20,758 nt of DNA from assembly GCA_002328035.1 (NCBI GenBank), contig DCVL01000065.1:1-20758 (forward strand), given 5' to 3'. Position numbers and translations under genes: made by a program. Under the pieces are notes generated by a model. It worked only from the letters and a program-made list of their open reading frames with translations, did not search any database and was not told the origin of the DNA. The stretch's first letter is position 1; every line of letters begins with the position of its first letter. Source of the DNA: Geobacter sp. UBA2189 (GTDB lineage Bacteria; Desulfobacterota; Desulfuromonadia; Geobacterales; Pseudopelobacteraceae). Shown in pieces: positions 6,870 to 14,571 of the stretch.

Positions 6870-8786
6870 TCAATCAAGAAGATGTTTTTTAAAAAACAAC
6901 TCCATGGCTCCATAAAAATCAAACTGATTTTCCTCATTATGAAATCCATGGCCTTCATTTTCCTTGACCATATACTGAACTTCTACACCACGTTTTTTTA
7001 AAGCGGCAACCATTTGATCAGATTCATCCTTGTTTACACGCGGATCATTAGCTCCCTGAGCTATAAAGAGAGGGGTTTTGATCTTGTCTGCATGAAAGAC
7101 AGGAGAAACAGACTCAAGAAGCTCCTTGTCCTTTTCAGGATCTCCAACCATTTCATGCATCATAGCCAGGAACGGTTTCCAGTATGGCGGGATTGTCTTC
7201 ATAAAAGAGAAAAGGTTAGCAACACCTACATAATCAACAGCTGCGGCATAGAGGTCAGAAGTAAATGTCACTCCGGCAAGTGTTGCATAACCTCCATAGC
7301 TGCCCCCGTAGATCCCAATCCGTTCAGGATCGGCGATCCCTTCCTTTATAAGCCATTTGACACCATCTGTAATATCATCCTGCATCGATTTGCCCCATTG
7401 TTTGAAACTCTTTTCCCAGAAAGCTCTACCGTAACCTGTCGATCCACGATAGTTCATCTGAAAAACTGCAAAACCACGATTTGCCAGAAACTGGATCTCC
7501 GGATTGTAACCCCAGGAATCACGAGTCCAGGGGCCACCGTGAGGATTTACAATAACAGGAAGATTTTTAGACTCCCTGTTGAGAGGTACCGTCAGGTAGC
7601 CGTTAATCTCTAGGCCATCCCTTGTTTTGTATTTTACAGGCTTTATACTGGCCATATCAGCCGGATTGATTCTTGGATTTATCTCTCCCAAGCGAGTAAG
7701 GGTGTCAGTTTTCAGAGAATATATGTAGCGTACACCCGGAGTGCGATCATTGTATGCTGCAACGACAAAGGTATCCTCAGCAAGGTTTCCGTTCTGAAGA
7801 GCAACCTCATAATCAGGCAGCTTTTTCTGAAGTTTTTCAAAGAGTTTTTTTGTTTCATTGTCAAAGAAATGATGGTCTTCCTTCCAGGTATTAAAGCTTG
7901 AATAGATAAGCAGTTTACGTTTACGCGAATACGAGGCTCCTTCGAGGTCTACATCAGGGTGCTCAAATAGAGGCTCTGATTCCTTGCCTGTTTTCAGATT
8001 AAGAACTACAAGCGCTGTCTTGTCACGACCACGGTTCGATAGGACATACAAGGATTTGTTGTCAAATGTGAAGAACAGAGGCGCCACAGTGGTTCGAAAA
8101 TCTGTTGTTATAATTGTCTTGAAAGCGCTCTTTTCAGTGGCACGATAAAGAAGACTACTGTTTACTCCATCGGTAGTTGTAGCTATACGTACACGACCAG
8201 CATGGTCGGTTATCCAACCTGTAATATTGCCAGGATTTTCCGCAACCAGTTCGGAGACGCCAGTTTTAACGTTTATTCGGTAAACATCAAATATCTGTGG
8301 ATTTCTTTTGTTATGCTGCACCAGCATAAATTCAGGATCTTCCAGAAGCTCATCGACAACCGATGCCCTTATATTCTGGAATGGGGTAAGATCCTTGACC
8401 TCACCGTTTTTCAGGTTGACAGACAACAGATGATAATTTTCATCTCCCCCAAAGTCCTTAACATACAATATTGTGTCATTACCCTTCCAGAAGAAACCTG
8501 CTATATCCCTTTCAGTTTCTCCTGTAAGCCGTTTGGCTTTGCTAAAATCCGGTTCTTTGCCATCTGCTGCCAGAGGCAGAACATGAATGTTCTGACGCCT
8601 TTCGTAAGGTTGCATAAAGGCAAGCGTCTTACCGTCTGCCGATAGACGAAAGAATGAGCGTTCCGGCTTGCCAAAAAAGTCTTTCAGCTCGTACTGCTTA
8701 TTAGTTTCAGAGGCCATAGCTGAATTGGTTAAAACAGAAAACAACAAAACATTGCAAATACCGTTTAATAATAAAGACCGTCCCAT
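6870..8786 (-). CDS. Secreted S9-family peptidase (prolyl oligopeptidase/acylaminoacyl peptidase type)
   Basis: The 638-residue protein begins with a hydrophobic signal peptide, cleavage likely near MAS at residues 24-26. About 30-375 form a repeat-rich beta-propeller, and about 385-638 an alpha/beta-hydrolase domain. The catalytic triad is readable: Ser496 in GGSYGGY, Asp581 in GANDPR and His613 in EGHGFH. HGGP (416-419) supplies the oxyanion region. Length and layout fit S9 peptidases that cleave short peptides, the propeller keeping out folded proteins. A GGAGG sequence lies 7 bases before the ATG. It is probably periplasmic and may scavenge peptides. Upstream by 53 bases is the MEMO gene and downstream the flavoprotein, so co-transcription is likely. 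Exact specificity (prolyl versus acylaminoacyl) cannot be told. Confidence 0.92.
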   Translation of the reverse strand: MGRSLLLNGICNVLLFSVLTNSAMASETNKQYELKDFFGKPERSFFRLSADGKTLAFMQPYERRQNIHVLPLAADGKEPDFSKAKRLTGETERDIAGFFWKGNDTILYVKDFGGDENYHLLSVNLKNGEVKDLTPFQNIRASVVDELLEDPEFMLVQHNKRNPQIFDVYRINVKTGVSELVAENPGNITGWITDHAGRVRIATTTDGVNSSLLYRATEKSAFKTIITTDFRTTVAPLFFTFDNKSLYVLSNRGRDKTALVVLNLKTGKESEPLFEHPDVDLEGASYSRKRKLLIYSSFNTWKEDHHFFDNETKKLFEKLQKKLPDYEVALQNGNLAEDTFVVAAYNDRTPGVRYIYSLKTDTLTRLGEINPRINPADMASIKPVKYKTRDGLEINGYLTVPLNRESKNLPVIVNPHGGPWTRDSWGYNPEIQFLANRGFAVFQMNYRGSTGYGRAFWEKSFKQWGKSMQDDITDGVKWLIKEGIADPERIGIYGGSYGGYATLAGVTFTSDLYAAAVDYVGVANLFSFMKTIPPYWKPFLAMMHEMVGDPEKDKELLESVSPVFHADKIKTPLFIAQGANDPRVNKDESDQMVAALKKRGVEVQYMVKENEGHGFHNEENQFDFYGAMELFFKKHLLD

Positions 8787-8839
8787 CCCCCAACCTCCGA
8801 TTTTCTCAATATTATTGTGTGGAGAATACTATGATGAGA

Positions 8840-9646
8840 TTACCTTAGAACTACACCCGCATATCCTACCACCTGGCTATAATCCCCTGTTACATCTCCG
8901 CTCGTTGTGTAATCTACAACTTCTGCAGTTTTAGCTCCAAGTTCCATGGCAGCAACAAGCATCACAGCAGAAGGGATCACCCCGCACATTGTAATACGTT
9001 TACTGCGACATACCTCAACCAATCCCTCCGGATCAAGCGCAAGAACGCGTTCCAAAGCCTGGATATCCTTCTTTTTCGCCGCCTCGGCAGATTCATAGTG
9101 AGTCATATCCGAACTTGCCAGTATCAGCACCTCTTCACTAAATTCTCTTATCGCTGAGGCGATCCCTTTTCCCAGAAACTCTGCTCCGATATAGTCACCA
9201 AATCCAAGACAGAGAGGAACAATAGAGATATCAGGACGGAGATACTGAAGGAAAGGAACCTGAACCTCTAAAGAGTGTTCGTTGCGGTGGGCAAGAGCAT
9301 CCTCTTGAACAGCCGGAATCTGTTTACAAATGATTGATGCTAACCTTTTTTCAACAGGAACCAGACCTAACGGTGTTTGCCATGCATCATCAGGCGATAA
9401 CGCAGCTAAAGCTCCAACACCTCGATGGTTTGGTCCAAGTATTATGATAGTTTTGGGGATGGAAACCGATGCAATAACCCGTCCGGCAGTTGCACCAGAG
9501 TAGATGTATCCAGCATGCGGAGAGATTATAGATATGGCAGAGAGTTTTTGTTTAGAGCCTGGAACAAGTTGGTCAAGCTCTTTTTCCAATTCAGATCTAC
9601 TTGCAGGATAAAATTGACCTGCAACTACAGGTTGCCGGATCTTCAT
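8840..9646 (-). CDS. amrB: MEMO-family protein (AmmeMemoRadiSam system protein B type)
   Basis: The 268-residue protein matches the MEMO1 family along its whole length: VAGQFYP near the start, PHAGYIYSG (His44), GPNHRG (His74), EHSLEVQ (123-129), SSDMTHY (178-184, Asp180 and His183) and the late CG (Cys221). His44, His74 and Cys221 correspond to the metal-binding His/His/Cys set of human MEMO1. The fold is related to extradiol dioxygenases, and the bacterial biochemical role is not settled. In many prokaryotes it is encoded with AMMECR1 and a radical SAM protein; neither is adjacent here, although the strand neighbours could share its transcript. GAGGTG lies 6 bases before the ATG. The gene symbol follows the general system name and is tentative. 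Confidence 0.88.
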   Translation of the reverse strand: MKIRQPVVAGQFYPASRSELEKELDQLVPGSKQKLSAISIISPHAGYIYSGATAGRVIASVSIPKTIIILGPNHRGVGALAALSPDDAWQTPLGLVPVEKRLASIICKQIPAVQEDALAHRNEHSLEVQVPFLQYLRPDISIVPLCLGFGDYIGAEFLGKGIASAIREFSEEVLILASSDMTHYESAEAAKKKDIQALERVLALDPEGLVEVCRSKRITMCGVIPSAVMLVAAMELGAKTAEVVDYTTSGDVTGDYSQVVGYAGVVLR

Positions 9647-9675
9647 ATTTCACCTCGCTATCTGCTATCTGCATT

Positions 9676-9702
9676 ATTATCATCTTGAACGTCCCTTGCC
9701 AA
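9676..9702 (-). promoter_or_regulatory. Candidate promoter of the MEMO-S9-flavodoxin cluster
   Basis: On the minus strand TTGGCA (9702-9697) is followed after 15 bases by GATAAT (9681-9676); a TAATAA at 17 bases is an alternative. The -10 ends about 30 bases before the MEMO start. The hexamers are good but the spacing is short, so this is tentative. Confidence 0.35.
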
Positions 9703-9754
9703 ACAGTCTACCTTCAGCAGCCATAGAGGTCAATTCCCCCCTTGCTAAATACCG

Positions 9755-9779
9755 TTTTCTCAGCAAATTGCTAAGAAAA
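9755..9779. repeat. Imperfect inverted repeat beside the glyA terminator
   Basis: TTTTCTCAGCA and TGCTAAGAAAA pair with one internal mismatch around a 3-base loop. It lies directly past the glyA terminator hairpin on the minus strand, making a tandem pair of hairpins. It may back up termination, since its A and T runs flank the stem on both strands. Confidence 0.4.
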
Positions 9780-9781
9780 TT

Positions 9782-9814
9782 AAAGCCCGATGACATCAAT
9801 GGCCACCGGGCTTT
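9782..9814 (-). terminator. Intrinsic terminator after glyA
   Basis: On the minus strand AAAGCCCGGTGGC pairs with GTCATCGGGCTTT over 13 positions, including wobble pairs, around a 7-base loop, followed by AATTTTC. It begins 21 bases after the glyA stop and marks the end of the long fatty-acid operon. Confidence 0.72.
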
Positions 9815-9835
9815 AATGGTAAAAGTTAGCAACCG

Positions 9836-11083
9836 TTACTTAAGTCGGTTTGCATATAGAGGAAAGTGCTTCATCATATCGTTAACACGTCTCTTTATAT
9901 CTGCCAGTGCTTCATCCTTACCGATATTGGCGATAGCTTCACTTATAAAACCAGCTACTTGCTCCATTTCTGTCTCTTTTAAACCGTGTGAGCTACAGGC
10001 CGGTGTGCCGATCCGGATTCCGGATGTTACAAAAGGAGAACGGGTTTCAAATGGAACTGTGTTTTTGTTAACCGTGATGCCAGCCTTATCAAGCGCTTCT
10101 TCAGCCGCCTTGCCTGTAATTTCTGTGCCGGAGAAATTTATCAGCATAAGGTGATTATCAGTGCCTCCAGAGGTCAGTTTAAATCCTTTTTTCATCAGGG
10201 CTTCAGAAAGAGCCTTGGCATTTTTTACGATCTGCTGCTGATAGCTCTTAAACTGGGGCTGAAGTGCTTCCTTGAAGGCGACTGCCTTGGCAGCGATTAC
10301 ATGCATAAGTGGCCCACCCTGGATACCTGGGAATATCTGGGAGTTGATGGTCTTTGCAAACTCTTCACGGCAGAGAATCATGCCACCACGAGGTCCACGC
10401 AATGTCTTGTGGGTTGTTGTGGTTACAAATTCGGCAAAAGGAACAGGAGTTGGATGAACACCGGCAGCAACCAGCCCTGCTATATGAGCCATATCAACCA
10501 TAACCTTGGCGCCTACCTTGTCTGCAATTGCGCGGAATGCAGGAAAATCGATTATCCGTGGATACGCGCTGGCTCCAACTACAATAATTTTAGGGTGATG
10601 CTCGGTTGCGAGGCGTTCAACCTCATCATAGTCAATGGTCTCTGTTGCTTCAGAAACACCGTAAGGAACAACTTTGTAAAAGCGGCCTGAAAAATTTACA
10701 GGACTTCCGTGTGTCAGGTGACCACCATGTGACAGATTCATGCCGAGTATTGTATCACCAGGCTGGCAGACTGCATTGTAAACTGCCATATTGGCCTGCG
10801 AACCTGAATGGGGCTGTACATTGGCATGATCAGCACCGAATAGCTCTTTAGCGCGTTCAATAGCCAGCTGTTCAACTACATCAACATGTTCGCAGCCACC
10901 ATAGTAACGCTTACCAGGATAACCTTCGGCATATTTGTTGGTCATTACACTACCCTGCGCCTCAAGAACCGCTTCGGATACAAAGTTCTCAGAGGCTATC
11001 AGTTCCAGGTTGTATTCCTGACGTTCGGTCTCATGGCGGATAGCTTCTGCTACTTCCGGATCAAACTGGGAGAGAATAGACAT
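9836..11083 (-). CDS. glyA: Serine hydroxymethyltransferase
   Basis: GlyA interconverts serine and glycine with tetrahydrofolate, supplying 5,10-methylene-tetrahydrofolate for one-carbon metabolism. The 415-residue length is standard for bacterial SHMT. The pyridoxal-phosphate lysine is Lys226 in TTTTHKTLRGPRGG. Asp197 and His200 in VMVDMAHIAGL contact the cofactor. ASENF (30-34), YAEGYPGKRYYGG (51-63) and the SGSQAN loop (93-98) are all intact. A GGAGCG-type ribosome-binding sequence precedes the ATG. It is the last gene of the block, 92 bases after rpiB and separated from it by a hairpin that could reduce read-through. The spacer leaves little room for its own promoter. Confidence 0.98.
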   Translation of the reverse strand: MSILSQFDPEVAEAIRHETERQEYNLELIASENFVSEAVLEAQGSVMTNKYAEGYPGKRYYGGCEHVDVVEQLAIERAKELFGADHANVQPHSGSQANMAVYNAVCQPGDTILGMNLSHGGHLTHGSPVNFSGRFYKVVPYGVSEATETIDYDEVERLATEHHPKIIVVGASAYPRIIDFPAFRAIADKVGAKVMVDMAHIAGLVAAGVHPTPVPFAEFVTTTTHKTLRGPRGGMILCREEFAKTINSQIFPGIQGGPLMHVIAAKAVAFKEALQPQFKSYQQQIVKNAKALSEALMKKGFKLTSGGTDNHLMLINFSGTEITGKAAEEALDKAGITVNKNTVPFETRSPFVTSGIRIGTPACSSHGLKETEMEQVAGFISEAIANIGKDEALADIKRRVNDMMKHFPLYANRLK

Positions 11084-11117
11084 TTATTGTCGCTCCTTTA
11101 TGGTTTTACGCCTTTTG

Positions 11118-11152
11118 AAAAAAAGCGAAGCGGGACTTTTTCAAGCCCCGCT
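11118..11152 (-). terminator. Hairpin terminator or attenuator between rpiB and glyA
   Basis: On the minus strand AGCGGGGC (11152-11145) pairs with GTCCCGCT (11136-11129), including one G-T pair, around an 8-base loop. A short TCGC and then seven T residues follow (11124-11118). The form is that of an intrinsic terminator, but only about 34 bases separate it from the glyA ATG, so partial read-through is the likely function. Confidence 0.65.
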
Positions 11153-11175
11153 CTCGATTTAATAAACAGCCTGTT

Positions 11176-11625
11176 TTATTGGCAGCTCTTTTTTTCTATA
11201 GCTGTAATCTTGTCAAGACGTGCCTGATGACGTCCACCTTCATATTCCGAATCCAGCCATGCTGCAACGCATGCCATAGCCGTTTCAGGAGACAGTATCC
11301 TGCCACCCATTGCAAGAATATTGGCATTATTATGCTGTTTAGCCAGTTCAGCCATCTGCGGAGTAGTCACAAGTGCAGCCCTTATGCCTGGAACCTTGTT
11401 TGCAGAGATAGAAATACCTATACCGGTGCCACATATAACTATACCTGCATCCACCTCTCCATGAATAACCAAAAGGGCAACGGCCTCACCAAATTCAGGA
11501 TAATCAACTGAATCGGCAGAATAGGTGCCTGCATCAGCAACCTCAATATCCCTGCCTTGCAAAAATTGGATAAGCACCTGCTTCAACTCAAAACCGCCAT
11601 GGTCAGAACCGATCGCAATCCTCAT
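11176..11625 (-). CDS. rpiB: Ribose-5-phosphate isomerase B
   Basis: RpiB interconverts ribose 5-phosphate and ribulose 5-phosphate in the pentose phosphate pathway. The 149-residue protein has the SDHGGFELK start (7-15), the CGTGIG loop with the catalytic-base Cys65, and the GGRHQ segment (His133) that contacts the phosphate. RpiB/LacAB-family members share these features; a C-terminal extension or lactose neighbours would be expected for LacAB and are absent. The ATG is only 2 bases past the fabF stop, and the AGAGGG ribosome-binding sequence lies inside the end of fabF, so translation is probably coupled. Its presence behind fab genes, followed by glyA, is the arrangement I recall from Geobacter relatives. 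Confidence 0.95.
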   Translation of the reverse strand: MRIAIGSDHGGFELKQVLIQFLQGRDIEVADAGTYSADSVDYPEFGEAVALLVIHGEVDAGIVICGTGIGISISANKVPGIRAALVTTPQMAELAKQHNNANILAMGGRILSPETAMACVAAWLDSEYEGGRHQARLDKITAIEKKSCQ

Positions 11626-11627
11626 AA

Positions 11628-12863
11628 CTAAACCCTCTTGAAAAGCAGCGTTGCGTTAGTTCCACCAAATCCGAGGGAGTTACTCAATATATAGTCAACT
11701 TTTGCATCACGTGCGGTGTTTGGAACGTAATCCAGATCACAGCAGTCAGAATCAGGCTCTTCATAGTTTATAGTTGGAGGAACAATATTTTTGTCAAAAA
11801 CCATACAGGATATGACAGCTTCAAGACCTCCAGCCGCTCCGAGAAGATGACCGGTCATGGATTTGGTTGATGAAACCATCAGTTTGGAGGCATGCTCTCC
11901 AAAAATCGTCTTTATGGCCAGAGATTCGTTGAGGTCATTAAATGGAGTAGAAGTACCGTGAGCATTTATGTAACCAACCTGTTCAGGATTTACTCCGGCA
12001 TTTTTAAGAGCCATCTTCATACAACGAGCCGCCCCTTCTCCACCTTCAGAAGGCGCGGTCATATGGTAGGCATCACCGGTAAGTCCGTAGCCAACAACCT
12101 CAGCATAGATCTTTGCGCCCCGTTTTTTGGCAATTTCATACTCCTCAAGAATGACAATACCGGATCCCTCGCTAAGAATGAAGCCATCCCTCCCTTTATC
12201 AAACGGACGTGAAGCCTTCTCCGGTTCATCGTTTCTGGTAGAAAGCGCCTTCATTACGGAAAAACCGCCAATACCCAAAGGGGTAACAGTAGATTCAGTT
12301 CCTCCGGCGATCATTACATCAGCATCACCACGGGCAACAATATGGTAGGCATCGCCAATAGAATGAGTTCCTGTAGCACAGGCGGAAACAGAAGAGATAT
12401 TAGGTCCTTTTGCACCGTACTTTATGGATATATGACCTGGAGCAAGGTTTATGATAAGCATCGGTATAAAGAAGGGCGAAATCTTCTTGTAACCACCTTC
12501 AAGTAAAGCTGAATGATATTTTTCAATGGTTGGCAAGCCGCCAAGCCCAGCTCCCACAAGAACCCCTACCCTCTCGGCATTCTCATCGGTAATCTGTAGC
12601 CCCGAATCCTCCATGGCAAAATGACTTGCAGCCATTGCATACTGAATAAAGAGATCCATCTTTTTGATCTCTTTTTTATCTATGAACTGTTCGGCATTAA
12701 AGTCTTTTACCTCACCAGCAATCTGCACAGGCATAGTGCTGGCATCAAAACGTGTAATTTTTCCAATACCTGAACGGCCATTTACAAGGGCATCCCAGTT
12801 TTTATGATTACCTGTACCCAAGGGAGATACAGCACCCACACCTGTAACGACGACTCGTCTCAT
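11628..12863 (-). CDS. fabF: 3-oxoacyl-[ACP] synthase II
   Basis: FabF condenses malonyl-ACP with a growing acyl-ACP, the main elongation step of type II fatty-acid synthesis. The 411-residue protein has the active-site Cys162 in SACATGTHSIG and the two histidines of the Cys-His-His triad, His302 in NAHGTSTPFND and His339 in STKSMTGHLLGAAG with Lys334. It also has the C-terminal NSLGFGGTNA glycine-rich motif. Two histidines, rather than the His-Asn pair, separate it from FabH. The gene follows acpP with a 106-base spacer containing a hairpin. It overlaps nothing but abuts rpiB closely. The FabF versus FabB choice rests on general similarity and context; FabF is favoured because it is usually paired with acpP. 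Confidence 0.97.
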   Translation of the reverse strand: MRRVVVTGVGAVSPLGTGNHKNWDALVNGRSGIGKITRFDASTMPVQIAGEVKDFNAEQFIDKKEIKKMDLFIQYAMAASHFAMEDSGLQITDENAERVGVLVGAGLGGLPTIEKYHSALLEGGYKKISPFFIPMLIINLAPGHISIKYGAKGPNISSVSACATGTHSIGDAYHIVARGDADVMIAGGTESTVTPLGIGGFSVMKALSTRNDEPEKASRPFDKGRDGFILSEGSGIVILEEYEIAKKRGAKIYAEVVGYGLTGDAYHMTAPSEGGEGAARCMKMALKNAGVNPEQVGYINAHGTSTPFNDLNESLAIKTIFGEHASKLMVSSTKSMTGHLLGAAGGLEAVISCMVFDKNIVPPTINYEEPDSDCCDLDYVPNTARDAKVDYILSNSLGFGGTNATLLFKRV

Positions 12864-12918
12864 GTCGTTTACTCCAATTTAGTAAACTGATTATTAGTAG
12901 GTTCTATAAAAAGTAAAA

Positions 12919-12938
12919 GAGGGGATCAAAACCCCCTC
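12919..12938 (-). terminator. Hairpin (attenuator) between acpP and fabF
   Basis: On the minus strand GAGGGG pairs with CCCCTC, and the stem can extend to AAAAGGAGGGG against CCCCTCTTTT with one bulged base. It is followed by TTTTACTTTTTA. Located 31 bases after the acpP stop and upstream of fabF, it looks like a partial terminator. That would raise acpP transcripts relative to the genes behind it. Confidence 0.65.
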
Positions 12939-12969
12939 CTTTTTATACTAATCCGGCTTGAAACAAAGA

Positions 12970-13203
12970 TTAGGTATGCTCGGTGATGTAGTCAACTGCA
13001 TCTTGAACGGTCTGGATTTTTTCAGCATCCTCATCAGGAATTTCAATATCGAATTCCTCTTCCAGAGCCATTACCAGCTCAACCGTATCAAGGGAATCAG
13101 CCCCAAGATCGTCCATGAAGGAAGCATCTGACACCACTTGTGCTTCATCAACACCAAGCTGTTCGGCTATAATCTCTTTTACTCTTTTAACAACGTCAGA
13201 CAT
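12970..13203 (-). CDS. acpP: Acyl carrier protein
   Basis: AcpP carries the growing acyl chain on a phosphopantetheine arm through all steps of fatty-acid synthesis. The 77-residue, strongly acidic protein has the attachment motif GADSLDTVE with the modified Ser37, and the typical helix II run ELVMALEEEFDIEIPDEDAE. Length is exactly that of bacterial ACPs. An excellent GGAGGTGAG ribosome-binding sequence lies before the ATG. The 136-base spacer from fabG carries a possible extra promoter, and a hairpin follows the gene. Both fit the need for ACP in far greater amounts than the enzymes around it. Confidence 0.98.
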   Translation of the reverse strand: MSDVVKRVKEIIAEQLGVDEAQVVSDASFMDDLGADSLDTVELVMALEEEFDIEIPDEDAEKIQTVQDAVDYITEHT

Positions 13204-13261
13204 CTCTCACCTCCGTGTGATATAAACCTGTATCGGTTTTATTTTTTTAAAACGTCCCTGC

Positions 13262-13291
13262 TTCTTAGCAAACAGAAACGACAAATGTCAA
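13262..13291 (-). promoter_or_regulatory. Candidate internal promoter for acpP
   Basis: On the minus strand a perfect -35 hexamer TTGACA (13291-13286) is followed after 18 bases by TAAGAA (13267-13262), a weak -10. It lies in the unusually long fabG-acpP spacer, about 58 bases before the acpP start. An internal promoter would help explain high ACP supply, but the poor -10 keeps this tentative. Confidence 0.35.
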
Positions 13292-13339
13292 AGCAATTTT
13301 TCAGCAACCTTTGCCTTAATGTAAGATGCATGAATCATG

Positions 13340-14077
13340 CTACATATACATACCACCATTAACCGACAAAACATGGCCGGTAATGTATGCTGAACTCTCA
13401 GAGGCAAGAAAAACAACCGCATTTGCAATATCATCTGCAGATCCAAGTCTCTCAAGCGGAATCTGAGCTGCAAGTTCCTGACGTACCTTCTCAGGAAGTG
13501 CATCAGTCATGGCTGTCTCAATAAAACCGGGAGCAACAGCATTTACAGTAACGTTGCGCTTGGCCATCTCACGGGCATTTGATTTGGTCAGACCTATGAG
13601 ACCGGCCTTGCTGGCACAATAATTGGCCTGTCCCGCATTTCCCATCTGGCCAACGACAGAAGCAATATTGATAATTCTGCCATAACGCTGCTTGCTCATA
13701 ACCTTGAAGGCTGCCCTTGTGCAAAGAAAAGCACCTTTAAGGTTTACATTAAGCACAGCATCCCAGTCATCATCCTTCATCCGCATAATAAGTCCGTCAC
13801 GGGTAATACCTGCATTATTAACGAGTATATCTACCCTGCCAAAGGCTTCTACAGCCTTTTCAACCATTCTTTCAACATCAGCAGCCAGCGTAACATTCCC
13901 TACAACGCCAATGGCTTTCGCCCCTGCTGCCTGAAATTCGGCAACAGCTCCATCAGTAGTAGCCTGATCAATATCCACAGCCACAATGGTTGCCCCCTGT
14001 GCTGCCAATGCCAGGGAAATACTCTTACCTATACCTCTTGAAGCTCCTGTGATTACAGCAACTTTACCTTTTGGCAT
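13340..14077 (-). CDS. fabG: 3-oxoacyl-[ACP] reductase
   Basis: FabG reduces 3-oxoacyl-ACP to 3-hydroxyacyl-ACP with NADPH. The 245-residue protein is a classical short-chain dehydrogenase. It has the cofactor loop TGASRGIGK (10-18), NNAG (87-90), the catalytic Ser140, Tyr153 and Lys157 (YCASK), and the PGFIETAMT segment after the core. The AVAPGF and YITGHVLSVNGGM endings are typical of FabG rather than other SDRs. It lies 27 bases after fabZ. An aspartate-containing strand (VAVDIDQ, 33-38) follows the glycine loop, so cofactor preference is uncertain from sequence alone. Context makes the FabG role secure. Confidence 0.96.
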   Translation of the reverse strand: MPKGKVAVITGASRGIGKSISLALAAQGATIVAVDIDQATTDGAVAEFQAAGAKAIGVVGNVTLAADVERMVEKAVEAFGRVDILVNNAGITRDGLIMRMKDDDWDAVLNVNLKGAFLCTRAAFKVMSKQRYGRIINIASVVGQMGNAGQANYCASKAGLIGLTKSNAREMAKRNVTVNAVAPGFIETAMTDALPEKVRQELAAQIPLERLGSADDIANAVVFLASESSAYITGHVLSVNGGMYM

Positions 14078-14104
14078 TTTGTTCTGCTCCTCATAGAAAT
14101 ATTT

Positions 14105-14542
14105 TCAGGACTGTTTTTCAGCAAAGGTTATCTTTAACTCTGCATCTGTCACCAGCTTGCCATCAACTAGAGCCTTTGCGGTAAAAGACCAGATACCGCG
14201 CTTGCAACCCACTATCCCCACCTCAAAACGAAGTTGATCCCCTGGAATCACCGGCTTACGGAACCTGGCATTATCAATACCAACAAAATAGGTCAGCTTG
14301 CCATGCAGACTCTCATCTGACTTATAAGCCAGTATACATGACACCTGAGCCATAGCCTCTATGACCAATACCCCAGGCATTACCGGATGTTCCGGAAAAT
14401 GGCCAGTAAAGAATGGTTCATTTATTGTCACATTTTTAATCCCTACAATGCTCTTACCAGGATCTATTTCAAGTATACGATCCACCATAAGAAAAGGATT
14501 TCGATGGGGCAATATATCCATAATCTGTTTAATGTCCATCAT
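14105..14542 (-). CDS. fabZ: 3-hydroxyacyl-[ACP] dehydratase
   Basis: FabZ removes water from 3-hydroxyacyl-ACP to give trans-2-enoyl-ACP. The 145-residue hot-dog-fold protein has LPHRNPFLMVDRI (11-23), the catalytic His48 in FTGHFPEHPVMPGV and Glu62 in LVIEAMAQ. This is the FabZ pattern, not FabA, which is longer and makes an isomerase product. Two ATG codons stand in tandem at the start; AGGAG lies 9 bases before the first, which I keep. The gene sits between fabD and fabG. In most Proteobacteria fabZ lies in the lpxD-lpxA region, so this may be a second copy or a relocated one. Confidence 0.95.
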   Translation of the reverse strand: MMDIKQIMDILPHRNPFLMVDRILEIDPGKSIVGIKNVTINEPFFTGHFPEHPVMPGVLVIEAMAQVSCILAYKSDESLHGKLTYFVGIDNARFRKPVIPGDQLRFEVGIVGCKRGIWSFTAKALVDGKLVTDAELKITFAEKQS

Positions 14543-14571
14543 TGCAAAGAGCTCCTTTCAGTCTTGATGAT

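Noticed and set aside
7014..7613. A 199-codon open frame on the plus strand
   Set aside because: It lies antisense inside the S9 peptidase hydrolase domain, whose catalytic motifs are intact, and its translation shows no family features.
10151..10690. A 179-codon open frame on the plus strand
   Set aside because: It is antisense to the central part of glyA, including the PLP-lysine region, and is a shadow of that gene.
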